Assembly (NCBI GenBank): GCA_017507525.1 | Contig: JAFWAT010000032.1 | Location: 1 to 39,436 of the forward strand | Direction of reading: 5' to 3' | Source: Clostridia bacterium | GTDB lineage: Bacteria > Bacillota > Clostridia > UBA1381 > UBA9506 | DNA length: 39,436 bases | The notes under the pieces: generated by a model | The model's input: only the letters and a program-made list of their open reading frames with translations | Database searches by the model: none | Told to the model about the DNA's origin: nothing | Shown: in pieces, positions 1 through 7,488 of the stretch | How positions within the stretch are numbered: position 1 is the first letter of the stretch | Layout: each line of letters starts with the position of its first letter | Translations under genes and position numbers: made by a program

Positions 1-2
1 TC

Positions 3-551
3 AAATTATGGTTGGCACAAGTGGGTAGAGAAAGAATTGAGGAAACCATTGATCCTGAACTTACAATAGAAAGGGCACTTGAAACCTATCTCAAAAAAGG
101 TTACACAAGAGAGTGGATAAATCAACGATTGCAAACTATTCAGGTAAGAAAAGAATTAACAGACGAATGGGATGCAAGAGGTGTTCAAAAAGGTGTAGAG
201 TATGCTATTCTAACAGATGAAATCACAAAAGCATGGTCAGGAATGACAACTAAGAAATATAAAAACCTCAAAGGTCTGACCAAAGAAAATTTGCGTGACA
301 ATATGAGTACGCTAGAATTGGTATTAAATATGCTTGCCGAAGCAACAACCACAGAATTATCAAAAGCACATAATCCTCGAACTTTTGAAGAAAATCGTGA
401 AATTGCAAAAAGAGGCGGAAAGTATGCCGGTAATGCACGAAAAGAAATTGAAGCAGATACAGGCAAACCGGTAATCACATCAAAAAATGCTACAGAACTA
501 AATCAAGTGGTAGTTGATTTGATTGAGGGCATAGCAGAAGATGAAGAATAA
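3..551 (+). CDS. BRO/antirepressor-family protein, C-terminal part (5' end outside window)
   Basis: The reading frame is open from the first complete codon of the window and ends at TAA 549-551, so only the C-terminal 182 residues or so are seen. A TTG at 12 is in frame but has no ribosome site, so the gene very probably begins upstream. The segments GRERIEETIDPE, IQVRKELTDEW, GVEYAILTDEI and KGLTKENLRDNM resemble the C-terminal domain of proteins annotated as BRO-N/phage antirepressor or DinD-like. This resemblance is from memory, not a search. Such proteins are usually phage or mobile-element regulators, with a DNA-binding BRO-N domain in the missing part. No other phage gene follows. The fragment may mark the edge of an accessory island that includes the hairpin arrays downstream. 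Confidence 0.65.
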   Translation, partial: KLWLAQVGRERIEETIDPELTIERALETYLKKGYTREWINQRLQTIQVRKELTDEWDARGVQKGVEYAILTDEITKAWSGMTTKKYKNLKGLTKENLRDNMSTLELVLNMLAEATTTELSKAHNPRTFEENREIAKRGGKYAGNARKEIEADTGKPVITSKNATELNQVVVDLIEGIAEDEE

Positions 552-601
552 TTTTTAAATTTAATAAAACAGTTTGCCGATAATAAATATTTACATATCG
601 G

Positions 602-686
602 GCAGGAAAATCTAACATTCCTGCGGGTTCTGATGAAAAGTGATACAGAAAAAAGCAGTGAAAATAGTAGGTCCTATTATTCACTG
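602..686. other. Two hairpins downstream of the BRO-like gene
   Basis: The stretch 552-715 has no credible gene. It holds a hairpin with arms 602-608 (GCAGGAA) and 618-624 (TTCCTGC), and a second with arms 656-662 (CAGTGAA) and 680-686 (TTCACTG) extended inward by AATAG/CTATT with one bulged base. Neither has a clear T-run, so they are poor intrinsic terminators. They lead directly into the tandem hairpin arrays. Confidence 0.5.
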
Positions 687-715
687 TTCGCCCGACTTGA
701 CACGAACGAGCGCTG

Positions 716-935
716 AAAAAGGTTTGCATCTAAATCTCATATCCCTTATATGCGACTTGTACTCAAGTCGCAATGAATTGCCTTCGGCATGAATTGAAAT
801 CAAAGATTTCATGAATTGAGCCTTGCGGCTCATGAATTGCACCTATCAGTGCATTAAAAGGTAATTCAATTCATGGAGCGAAGAGAGAATTCATGGCTTT
901 TAGCCAATTCACGACAACGTAGTTGTCAATTCATT
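716..935. repeat. Tandem hairpin array A with ATGAATT linkers
   Basis: A 39-base leader (716-754) is followed by short hairpins: 752-771 (GCGACTT/AAGTCGC), 779-789 (TGCC/GGCA), 796-810 (GAAATC/GATTTC), 818-831 (GAGCC/GGCTC) and 839-852 (GCAC/GTGC). The linker ATGAATT occurs at 773-779, 789-795, 811-817 and 832-838. In the right half the linker appears as its reverse complement AATTCAT/AATTCAC, around hairpins 895-905 (GGCT/AGCC) and 913-927 (GACAAC/GTTGTC). The whole array is therefore roughly mirror-symmetric. Stem sequences differ from each other but each is self-complementary. No open frame of interest crosses it. The class of element is not recognised. Confidence 0.75.
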
Positions 936-1130
936 AAAAAAGGTTTGTATCTAAATCTCATATCCCTTATATGCGGTTGCGTATCAACAGCAGCTAAATT
1001 GCCTGCGGCAGCTAAATGTGCTCCGCACACTTTTGACGAATTTAATTTAGCTACTCCGAGGGAGTTATATCGCATTTGAACAGAGTGAAAATATATCGCA
1101 TGAACGGAGCGAGTATATCGTCAAAAAACG
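936..1130. repeat. Tandem hairpin array B, second copy of the same leader
   Basis: The leader of array A is repeated almost exactly at 936-975; the two copies differ at about one base over 39. Hairpins follow at 976-988 (GTTG/CAAC), 1000-1010 (TGCC/GGCA), 1018-1028 (GTGC/GCAC) and 1053-1065 (ACTCC/GGAGT). The linker is AGCTAAAT (992-999, 1010-1017) and then its reverse complement ATTTAGCT (1045-1052). After that come three copies of TATATCG(CA), at 1066-1074, 1092-1100 and 1114-1120. A degenerate third leader (GGTGGCATCTAA, from 1130) follows. Together with array A this looks like a duplicated unit of about 220 bp that has diverged in linker and stem sequence. Confidence 0.7.
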
Positions 1131-1229
1131 GTGGCATCTAATTTATACACTAATTCTATTATGAAATCGCTTGTTCCAACAAGAGCCAAGCAGAAAAATT
1201 TAGTTTTAACAAAAGAGGTCGTGAATGTC

Positions 1230-1508
1230 ATGTACGGTGGTGTTATTGTTTTAATATGGAATATTTGCATCTGTGCGCTCTATGGCATGGACAAGGCTTT
1301 TGCCAAAAAGAGACACCGGCGCATCAGTGAGAAAATACTGCTTTTGCTGCCTTTGTTTCTGGGTGGACCGGGTGCGCTGTTCGGCATGGTTTTATTTAAT
1401 CATAAAACATCTAAGCCAAAATTTCGCGTGTGGATTCCTGCGGAGGTTATTTTAAATATAGTACTCCTATTTGTCATTAACTATCTAATACGATGCTATC
1501 TTGTATAA
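1230..1508 (+). CDS. DUF1294 family small membrane protein
   Basis: This 92-residue protein has an N-terminal hydrophobic segment (about 3-17), then the family signature YGMDKAFAKKRHRRISEK, then a hydrophobic segment with LGGPGALFGM and FNHKT, and a final hydrophobic helix. This is the usual layout of DUF1294 proteins, which are integral membrane proteins of unknown function. The frame is open from a GTG at 1131, but ATG 1230 is chosen. It has AAGAGG at 1213-1218 at a normal distance, it gives the family's usual length, and the earlier codons lie in repeat-derived sequence. It stands alone between the hairpin arrays and gapA. Confidence 0.75.
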   Translation: MYGGVIVLIWNICICALYGMDKAFAKKRHRRISEKILLLLPLFLGGPGALFGMVLFNHKTSKPKFRVWIPAEVILNIVLLFVINYLIRCYLV

Positions 1509-1664
1509 AAAATAGTTGCCAAACGTGCTGTTTTAAAGATGGAAATTTTATCTGATTATACGCCGTCACGGGCACAATAGTGATGCAAAATACCTAAAGA
1601 AACTCGAAAAAAATAAGAAAATTCTGTTTATTAACGAAATTTTTGAAAAAAATGCAAATAACAC

Positions 1665-1693
1665 TTGCATATTTTGTTACAATATTGTAAAAT
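1665..1693 (+). promoter_or_regulatory. Probable gapA promoter in the 1509-1740 gap
   Basis: TTGCAT at 1665-1670 and TAAAAT at 1688-1693 are separated by 17 bases, about 47 bases before the gapA ATG. The gap 1509-1740 is AT-rich and otherwise shows no gene or strong structure. Confidence 0.55.
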
Positions 1694-1740
1694 GTATAGT
1701 GATAATTTATTAACAATAATTTTTAGGAGGTTATATTACT

Positions 1741-2754
1741 ATGGCAGTAAAAGTAGGTATCAATGGTTTTGGTCGTATCGGCCGTCTGGCTTTTAGACAG
1801 ATGTTCGGTGCAGAAGGATATGAGGTTGTTGCAATCAACGATTTAACCAGCCCCAAAATGCTGGCTCATCTTCTGAAGTATGATTCCGCTCAGGGTAAAT
1901 ACGCTCTGGCTGACACTGTTTCCGCTAGCGACGATTCCATCACTGTTGATGGCAAGACAATTAAAATTTATGCAGAGAAAGACGCTGTAAACATTCCCTG
2001 GGGCGAACTGGACGTTGACGTTGTATTAGAATGTACCGGTTTCTACACCTCTAAGGAAAAGGCTTCTGCACATTTGACTGCAGGCGCTAAGAAGGTTGTT
2101 ATTTCAGCTCCTGCTGGTAACGATCTGCCCACCGTTGTTTACAATGTTAACCATGACATTCTGACTAAGGAAGACAAGGTTATCTCCGCTGCTTCCTGTA
2201 CAACAAACTGCTTAGCTCCCATGGCTAAGGCTCTGAATGATTACATGCCCGTTGAAAGCGGTATCATGTCTACCATTCACGCTTACACCGGCGATCAGAT
2301 GATCTTAGACGGTCCTCAGAGAAAGGGCGACCTGAGAAGATCCAGAGCAGGTGCTATCAACATCGTTCCTAACTCCACCGGTGCTGCTAAAGCAATCGGT
2401 CTGGTTATTCCCGAATTAAACGGCAAGCTCATCGGTTCTGCTCAGCGTGTTCCGACCCCGACCGGTTCTACCACCATTTTGGTTGCTGTTGTTAAGGGTC
2501 AGGCTACTGTTGAAGGCATCAACGCTGCTATGAAGGCTGCTGCAAACGAATCTTTTGCATACAACGAAGACGAAATCGTTTCTTCCGACATCATCGGTAG
2601 CAGATTCGGTTCCATCTTTGACGCAACTCAGACCATGGTAACCAACATGGATAACGGTTACTCTCAGGTTCAGGTTGTTTCCTGGTATGACAATGAAAAT
2701 TCTTACACCAGCCAGATGGTAAGAACAATCAAATACTTCGCTGAATTAGGCTAA
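1741..2754 (+). CDS. gapA: Glyceraldehyde-3-phosphate dehydrogenase, type I
   Basis: This cytosolic glycolytic enzyme oxidises glyceraldehyde 3-phosphate to 1,3-bisphosphoglycerate with NAD+. At 337 residues it has full family length. The Rossmann glycine motif [10 protein letters not shown] is at 6-15. D34 follows N33 at the end of the second strand, as in NAD-preferring enzymes. The catalytic site SAASCTTNC places the nucleophile at C153. The start follows a near-perfect AGGAGG at 1723-1728. Codon choice is strongly biased, consistent with high expression. It is monocistronic: its own promoter lies upstream and a strong terminator comes right after the stop. No pgk or tpi lies next to it. 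Confidence 0.98.
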   Translation: MAVKVGINGFGRIGRLAFRQMFGAEGYEVVAINDLTSPKMLAHLLKYDSAQGKYALADTVSASDDSITVDGKTIKIYAEKDAVNIPWGELDVDVVLECTGFYTSKEKASAHLTAGAKKVVISAPAGNDLPTVVYNVNHDILTKEDKVISAASCTTNCLAPMAKALNDYMPVESGIMSTIHAYTGDQMILDGPQRKGDLRRSRAGAINIVPNSTGAAKAIGLVIPELNGKLIGSAQRVPTPTGSTTILVAVVKGQATVEGINAAMKAAANESFAYNEDEIVSSDIIGSRFGSIFDATQTMVTNMDNGYSQVQVVSWYDNENSYTSQMVRTIKYFAELG

Positions 2755-2764
2755 GATATTTAAA

Positions 2765-2794
2765 AGAGCCGTGCCACTTGGCACGGCTCTTTTT
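2765..2794 (+). terminator. gapA intrinsic terminator
   Basis: Arms AGAGCCGTGCC (2765-2775) and GGCACGGCTCT (2780-2790) form an 11-bp GC-rich stem with loop ACTT, followed by a T-run. Confidence 0.92.
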
Positions 2795-2807
2795 GCTTGT
2801 AACAAGA

Positions 2808-2831
2808 AAGCCGCACCAATTGGTGCGGCTT
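2808..2831 (-). terminator. Hairpin terminator between gapA and mscL
   Basis: A perfect 24-base palindrome (AAGCCGCACCAA and its complement) lies just past the mscL stop on the reverse strand, followed there by TCTTGTT. It is a likely mscL/dusB terminator and could act in both directions. Confidence 0.75.
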
Positions 2832-2837
2832 GAATTT

Positions 2838-3269
2838 TTATTCAGCGTTCTTTTTTAATAAGTCACGAATTTCAGTAAGCAGTTCTTCCTGCGTGGGTCC
2901 CTTGGGTTCTTCCGGTTCTGCTTCAACTTCTTTTTTTGGTACAATTTTGTTTTTGGTTTTTGTGACAAAACGAATCATTAAGAAAATAGAAACAGAGATG
3001 ATTAAAAAGTCAATAATGTTTTGCAGGAAGTTACCGTATAAGATAGCGGCTTCTGCGGTTTTTACAACATCGCCTTCCATCACAGCGGGACTTAAAACCC
3101 ATTTGAGAGTTTTAATATCCATCCCGGCTGTTAAAAAGCCGAAGAAGGGCATGATAATATCGTTCACCAAAGAGGTAACGATTTTTCCAAATGCACCGCC
3201 GACAATAACACCAATCGCCATGTCAATGACGTTGCCTTTCAGGGCAAATTCCTTAAATTCCTTTAGCAT
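2838..3269 (-). CDS. mscL: Large-conductance mechanosensitive channel MscL
   Basis: This 143-residue protein forms a homopentameric inner-membrane channel that opens under membrane tension to release solutes on osmotic downshock. The N-terminal amphipathic helix (MLKEFKEFALKGNVIDMAIG) leads into the pore-lining first membrane segment with IGVIVGGAFGKIVTSLVND. A second hydrophobic segment is IIDFLIISVSIFLMIRF, and a charged cytoplasmic helix ends the protein. AAGGAG precedes the ATG at a good distance. It lies 14 bases after dusB on the same strand, so the two are probably cotranscribed. Confidence 0.97.
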   Translation of the reverse strand: MLKEFKEFALKGNVIDMAIGVIVGGAFGKIVTSLVNDIIMPFFGFLTAGMDIKTLKWVLSPAVMEGDVVKTAEAAILYGNFLQNIIDFLIISVSIFLMIRFVTKTKNKIVPKKEVEAEPEEPKGPTQEELLTEIRDLLKKNAE

Positions 3270-3283
3270 ATGTATTCTCCTTT

Positions 3284-4234
3284 TTAAAATATCTCGCTGA
3301 CGATTGTCTGCATTTCAGACAATGTCGAAGCGGAAAAAGCTTTGTTTTTAGCAGCAGATGAGTGGGGAATGCCTTTTAAATACCAGGCAATGTGTTTGCG
3401 GGATTCTAAAATGCCCAAATGCTCACCTTTGCATTTTACTAATAAATCTAAATGCCGCAAAATTGTTTCTGCCTTTTCGTCTGGGGTAACCGGATTATAT
3501 GAGCCGGTTTTCATATATTCATGAATCTGCCGAAAGAGGAACGGATTTCCCTCAGCTCCGCGCCCAATCATCACGCTGTCGCAACCGGTTTGCTCTTTCA
3601 TAGAAAGGGCATCTTGGGGGGAGAAAATATCACCGTTACCAATCACAGGAATAGTGACAGCTTCTTTCACAGCACGAATATCCGCCCAATTCGCCTTGCC
3701 GGCATAAAACTGCTCTCTGGTTCTGGCGTGGAGCGTTACGGCAGCAATGCCTTCAGCTTCTGCCGCTTGTGCTAAAGCCACACAGTTTTTGCTTTCGTCG
3801 TTCCAACCGGAACGAAACTTTATACTCACCGGCACCGAAGTCTCATGGCAAACAGAACGCATTACACGAGTTGCCAGTTCAATGTTTCGCCCCAAGGCCG
3901 CACCATCACCGTTTGAGACTATTTTCGGTGTCGGGCAGCCCATGTTGATATCAATGGCTTTGGCACCTTGCTCTTGCACAAATACAGCAGCACGCGCCAT
4001 AACATCAGGGTCGTTGCCAAAAATCTGCACAATCAGGGGTGCTTCGGCTTCGTTTGTTTCGAGCAATAAATTTGTTTTTTTGTCGCGATATTCAATGCCC
4101 CGCGAGCTGACCATTTCGCTTACAACAAGGTCTGCACCAAATGCTTTGCAAATTAAACGAAAGGGCAAATCAGTCACACCTGCCATGGGGGCAAGAAAAA
4201 TTTTATTGCAATAATCCAAGGATATAACTCCCAT
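3284..4234 (-). CDS. dusB: tRNA-dihydrouridine synthase (DusB type)
   Basis: This flavin-dependent enzyme reduces uridine to dihydrouridine in the tRNA D-loop. Its TIM-barrel signatures are in order: FLAPMAGVTDLPFR (FMN binding), AIDINMGCPTPKIVSNGDG with the catalytic cysteine, VTLHARTREQFYAGKA, and PVIGNGDIFSP followed by MIGRGAEGNP. At 316 residues it is near the family norm. The ATG at 4234 lacks a clear ribosome site. GGGAG at 4228-4232 sits eight bases before an in-frame TTG at 4217-4219, so the true start may be that TTG, five codons later. It is first in a dusB-mscL unit. Confidence 0.95.
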   Translation of the reverse strand: MGVISLDYCNKIFLAPMAGVTDLPFRLICKAFGADLVVSEMVSSRGIEYRDKKTNLLLETNEAEAPLIVQIFGNDPDVMARAAVFVQEQGAKAIDINMGCPTPKIVSNGDGAALGRNIELATRVMRSVCHETSVPVSIKFRSGWNDESKNCVALAQAAEAEGIAAVTLHARTREQFYAGKANWADIRAVKEAVTIPVIGNGDIFSPQDALSMKEQTGCDSVMIGRGAEGNPFLFRQIHEYMKTGSYNPVTPDEKAETILRHLDLLVKCKGEHLGILESRKHIAWYLKGIPHSSAAKNKAFSASTLSEMQTIVSEIF

Positions 4235-4251
4235 TCTTTCAGTTTAAGCTT

Positions 4252-4280
4252 ATTGTATCATAACTTGGGAAAAATGAAAA
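4252..4280 (-). promoter_or_regulatory. Probable dusB-mscL promoter
   Basis: On the reverse strand an extended -10 (TGATACAAT, core at 4252-4257) lies 17 bases from a weak TTTTCA (4275-4280). Confidence 0.5.
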
Positions 4281-4308
4281 GATTTTTATGAAAAAAATCT
4301 GTTTTTTG

Positions 4309-4337
4309 TTGAATAAGAAAGGGAATTATTGTATAAT
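4309..4337 (+). promoter_or_regulatory. pncB promoter
   Basis: TTGAAT (4309-4314), a 17-base spacer and TATAAT (4332-4337) lie about 60 bases before the pncB ATG. Confidence 0.75.
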
Positions 4338-4399
4338 AAATAGAAGCACAAGGGAATTGCAGAAACAAAAAAGTCATTACAAATCCGGAGGGGACATGT

Positions 4400-5854
4400 A
4401 TGCTTGAAAAACTGAATCTAACCATGCTTGCAGACTTTTATGAATTTACCATGGCAAACGGCTACTTTGTAAAGGGATTTAAAAACCGGATTGCCTATTT
4501 TGATATGTTTTTCAGAAAAGTTCCTGATGACGGTGGCTTTGCCATTATGGCAGGTCTTGAGCAGTTTATTGCGTATATTAAAAATCTGAAATTTGATGAT
4601 GAGGATATCACATATTTAAGAAGCAAAGGCATTTTTAATGAAGAATTTTTAAACTATTTAAAGAATTTTGAATTCTCCTGTGATGTATGGAGTGTGCCGG
4701 AGGGCACACCGATTTTTCCTATGGAGCCTATTGTAACGGTTCGGGGCCCTGTCATTGAGGCGCAGTTTATTGAAACCATGCTATTGCTCACCATTAACCA
4801 CCAGTCTTTGATTGCCACCAAGGCAAACCGCATTGTTCGTGCGGCAGATGGCAGGAGCGTTATGGAATTTGGTTCACGCCGTGCGCAGGGCTATCACGGG
4901 GCAATCTTTGGCGCAAGAGCTGCTTATATTGCCGGTTGCAATGGTACAGCATGTGCAATTTCTGACCGCAATTATGGCATTCCGGCGCTGGGCACCATGG
5001 CGCATAGCTGGGTGCAACTGTTTGATACAGAATATGAGGCATTTCGCGCGTATGCCGAGACCTACCCTCAAAACTGCATCCTGCTAGTGGATACCTATAA
5101 TGTTTTAAAGTCCGGCATTCCGAATGCCATCCGTGTATTTAACGAGGTTATTGTGCCTCAGGGTTTTCGCCCGAAGGGCATTCGCATTGATAGCGGTGAT
5201 ATTACCTATTTATCTAAAAAAGCGAGAGAAATGCTGGATGCGGCAGGTTTTTCAGATTGCACCATTACGGCATCTAATTCTCTGGATGAATACATTATCC
5301 GCGAGACCTTGATGCAGGGTGCTCAAATTGACATGTACGGTGTGGGCGAACGGCTCATAACCTCCCGCTCTGAGCCGGTGTTTGGTGGCGTTTATAAGCT
5401 GGCGGCGGTGGAGAAAAACGGTGAGATTATTCCGAAAATTAAAATCAGCGAAAACACGGCAAAAATCACCACCCCTGGCTTTAAGCAGGTATATCGCTTG
5501 TATGCTAACGAAACCGGTGAAGCCTTTGCTGATGTTATGACGCTGTTTTCTGAAACCATTGATGACAATAGGCCTTACGAAATCTTTGACCCGGAGCATA
5601 CATGGAAACGGAAAAAGGTGGGCAATTTTACTGCAAAACCGCTGCTTACTCAAATTTTTAATAAAGGCAAATGCGTATATGAAAGTCCGGATGTTCATGA
5701 AATTCGGAGGTATTGCCAAGAACAAATTGATAAGCTTTGGGATGAAGTAAAGCGATTTGAAAATCCCCATCGTTATTATGTGGATTTGTCACCATCCTTG
5801 TGGAAAGTTAAAGAAGAGCTTTTAGAAAAATTTTCTGATAGTGAAAAGGAGTAG
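4400..5854 (+). CDS. pncB: Nicotinate phosphoribosyltransferase
   Basis: This cytosolic enzyme of NAD salvage joins nicotinate and PRPP, with ATP hydrolysis, to give nicotinate mononucleotide. The 484-residue protein has the N-terminal signature LTMLADFYEFTMANGYF. It then has MEFGSRRAQG, and GTMAHS with H202 as the conserved histidine phosphorylated during turnover in this family. RIDSGDITYLS is the phosphoribosyl-binding region. GGAGGGG lies just upstream of ATG 4400. A short-chain dehydrogenase follows five bases after the stop, so the two are cotranscribed with the HD gene, although no functional link is evident. Confidence 0.96.
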   Translation: MLEKLNLTMLADFYEFTMANGYFVKGFKNRIAYFDMFFRKVPDDGGFAIMAGLEQFIAYIKNLKFDDEDITYLRSKGIFNEEFLNYLKNFEFSCDVWSVPEGTPIFPMEPIVTVRGPVIEAQFIETMLLLTINHQSLIATKANRIVRAADGRSVMEFGSRRAQGYHGAIFGARAAYIAGCNGTACAISDRNYGIPALGTMAHSWVQLFDTEYEAFRAYAETYPQNCILLVDTYNVLKSGIPNAIRVFNEVIVPQGFRPKGIRIDSGDITYLSKKAREMLDAAGFSDCTITASNSLDEYIIRETLMQGAQIDMYGVGERLITSRSEPVFGGVYKLAAVEKNGEIIPKIKISENTAKITTPGFKQVYRLYANETGEAFADVMTLFSETIDDNRPYEIFDPEHTWKRKKVGNFTAKPLLTQIFNKGKCVYESPDVHEIRRYCQEQIDKLWDEVKRFENPHRYYVDLSPSLWKVKEELLEKFSDSEKE

Positions 5855-5859
5855 AGTGT

Positions 5860-6633
5860 ATGCGTGCTTTGATTACAGGAGCAAGCTCCGGCATTGGCAG
5901 GGATATTGCCCGGGTGCTGTCCGGCATGGGGTACGATTTGGTTTTGGTTGCTCGCCGCAAAGACAGGCTGGAAGAGCTGAAACAGACCCTTAAGACAAAG
6001 GTTGAAATTATCTCTCTTGATTTGTCAGAAGCCGAAAACTGCTACGCACTTTATGAGCAGACAGGGGAGATTGACGTTTTAATCAACAACGCCGGCTTCG
6101 GTTTGTTTGGCGATTTTTTAGAAACAGATTTAGAGGAAGAGCTGAAGATGCTGCGGGTCAACAGCCAGGCAATGCATATTTTGATGAAATTGTATCTCAG
6201 CGATTTTGTGAAAAGAGACAGCGGCTATATTTTAAATGTGGCGTCAGCGGCAGGATTTATGCCGGGCGGACCCCTTTTAAATACGTATTATGCAACCAAG
6301 GCGTATATTTTAAATTTAAGCCGTGGTGTTAGCCGCGAACTCAAAAAGCAAAAAAGCCGTGTGGTGCTGTCCGTTCTTTGTCCCGGACCGGTACAGACAG
6401 AATTTGAAGCGGTTGCCGGCGTGGATTTTGCATCGGTAGGGCTGAAAAGCGAAACAGTAGCACGTTATGCCATTCGTAAGCTGTTTCGCGGGAAAAGAGT
6501 CATTGTGCCGGGAATTATTTTTAAATTAGGTCGACTTCTTACGAAAATTTTGCCGGACTCTGTGTTGCTTTCTGCCGCATACATTATTCAGGCACCGAGA
6601 CGCAGGGCTGTGGAGGGAAAAAGACATGCGTAA
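5860..6633 (+). CDS. Short-chain dehydrogenase/reductase
   Basis: This 257-residue classical SDR has a Rossmann fold. The cofactor motif TGASSGIG is at 6-13, INNAG near 75-79, a conserved serine in NVASAAGF, and the catalytic YYATKAY near 143-149. VARRKDR after the second strand suggests NADP(H) preference, which is inference. The substrate cannot be told. It resembles the DltE/YqjQ-like oxidoreductases of Firmicutes in general shape. It lies in an operon after pncB and overlaps the next gene by eight bases. Confidence 0.85.
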   Translation: MRALITGASSGIGRDIARVLSGMGYDLVLVARRKDRLEELKQTLKTKVEIISLDLSEAENCYALYEQTGEIDVLINNAGFGLFGDFLETDLEEELKMLRVNSQAMHILMKLYLSDFVKRDSGYILNVASAAGFMPGGPLLNTYYATKAYILNLSRGVSRELKKQKSRVVLSVLCPGPVQTEFEAVAGVDFASVGLKSETVARYAIRKLFRGKRVIVPGIIFKLGRLLTKILPDSVLLSAAYIIQAPRRRAVEGKRHA

Positions 6634-7207
6634 AAAAGAAGAATTTATTGAGATTTATCAAAAGAATATTCATAGAGAGGGCGCAGAGAGGCTGCTTGAA
6701 TATCTGGCGTCTTCTGCCAGTGATTTTTTTACGGCACCTGCCAGCACTCGTTTTCACGGGTCATACCCCGGCGGTTTGGTGGAGCACAGCTTAAATGTGT
6801 ATCATTGCTTAAAGGATTATCTTGCCCGCCCCAGAGTGCGGGAGACCTACGGACTTGTGCCATGCGAGGAGACGGTTGCTATTGTGTCACTCTTGCATGA
6901 TTTGTGCAAGATTAATTGCTATCATGAGGGCACCCGCAACGTAAAGGGTCCTGATGGCAAGTGGACAACGGTTCCCACCTATGAATATGATGATGACCTG
7001 CCCTACGGTCATGGAGAAAAGTCTGTTTACATCATCAGCGGATTTATGCGCCTGACTCGAGAAGAGGCGTTTGCCATTCGGTATCACATGGGCTTTTCTG
7101 AGGACGAAAGCAAGCGGAATGTAGGCAAGAGCTTTGAGCTTTACCCCTTAGGCTTTGCCTTAAATACCGCCGATATGGAGGCAACATACTTTTTAGAAGG
7201 AAAATAA
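6626..7207 (+). CDS. HD-domain phosphohydrolase-like protein
   Basis: This 193-residue protein has an HD metal-binding pattern: a first histidine in GLVEHSLNV (about H54), the HD pair in SLLHDLCKIN (H91-D92), and later histidines in YGHGEKS and IRYHMGF. HD proteins hydrolyse phosphate esters, often nucleotides, but the substrate here is not evident. Its start overlaps the dehydrogenase by eight bases, with GGAGGG upstream, so the two are translationally linked. Similar stand-alone HD proteins occur in Firmicutes chromosomes and in phages. Confidence 0.8.
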   Translation: MRKKEEFIEIYQKNIHREGAERLLEYLASSASDFFTAPASTRFHGSYPGGLVEHSLNVYHCLKDYLARPRVRETYGLVPCEETVAIVSLLHDLCKINCYHEGTRNVKGPDGKWTTVPTYEYDDDLPYGHGEKSVYIISGFMRLTREEAFAIRYHMGFSEDESKRNVGKSFELYPLGFALNTADMEATYFLEGK

Positions 7208-7212
7208 ACAAA

Positions 7213-7247
7213 AACGTCAATTTCTAGAAAAGAAATTGACGTTTTTT
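7213..7247 (+). terminator. Terminator of the pncB-SDR-HD unit
   Basis: Arms AACGTCAATTTCT (7213-7225) and AGAAATTGACGTT (7231-7243) form a perfect 13-bp stem followed by T residues. Confidence 0.9.
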
Positions 7248-7249
7248 AA

Positions 7250-7362
7250 GTGAAATATTTTGCTAACGCAAAATGTGAAATAATTTACTTCGTAAATTGT
7301 GAAATAGAAAGCTCCGCTTTCTGTGAAATGAAATAAATCAACACAACGTATTGATTTATTTC
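7250..7362. repeat. Tandem hairpin array C with GTGAAAT linkers
   Basis: Four exact copies of GTGAAAT (7250-7256, 7275-7281, 7299-7305, 7323-7329) alternate with four different perfect hairpins: 7257-7274 (ATTTTGC/GCAAAAT), 7282-7298 (AATTTA/TAAATT), 7306-7322 (AGAAAGC/GCTTTCT) and 7330-7362 (12-bp arms GAAATAAATCAA and its complement). The array lies exactly between the terminators of two converging transcripts. The architecture matches arrays A and B, but with a different linker and different stems. Confidence 0.85.
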
Positions 7363-7365
7363 GTT

Positions 7366-7397
7366 AAAAAAGCACTTGCAAAATGCAAGTGCTTTTT
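7366..7397 (-). terminator. tRNA-Gly terminator
   Basis: AAAAAAGCACTTGCA and its complement pair around a short A loop. On the reverse strand the stem follows immediately after the tRNA CCA end and finishes in a T-run. Confidence 0.9.
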
Positions 7398-7472
7398 TGG
7401 AGCGGGAAACGAGATTCGAACTCGCAACGTTCACCTTGGGAAGGTGACGCTCTACCATTGAGCCATTCCCGC
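7398..7472 (-). tRNA. tRNA-Gly (anticodon CCC)
   Basis: Read on the reverse strand, the acceptor arms are GCGGGAA and TTCCCGC, the D-arm is GGCTCAATGGTAGAGC, and the anticodon stem TCACC/GGTGA encloses the loop TTCCCAA, giving anticodon CCC. The T-arm contains GTTCGAATC. The discriminator T is followed by an encoded CCA. It reads GGG glycine codons. Confidence 0.96.
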
Positions 7473-7488
7473 AATTTGACACAGCCTT

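Noticed and set aside
873-1079. A 68-residue open frame across the hairpin arrays
   Set aside because: It runs through repeats and linkers, has no ribosome site, and its sequence simply reads the hairpins.
716-1130. CRISPR array reading of the repeated linkers
   Set aside because: The repeats are only 7-9 bases, the intervening sequences are palindromic and 9-20 bases long, the linker reverses orientation midway, and no cas gene is present.
7285-7482. A 65-residue reverse-strand frame near 7285-7482
   Set aside because: It overlaps tRNA-Gly, its terminator and the hairpin array; it is a chance frame.
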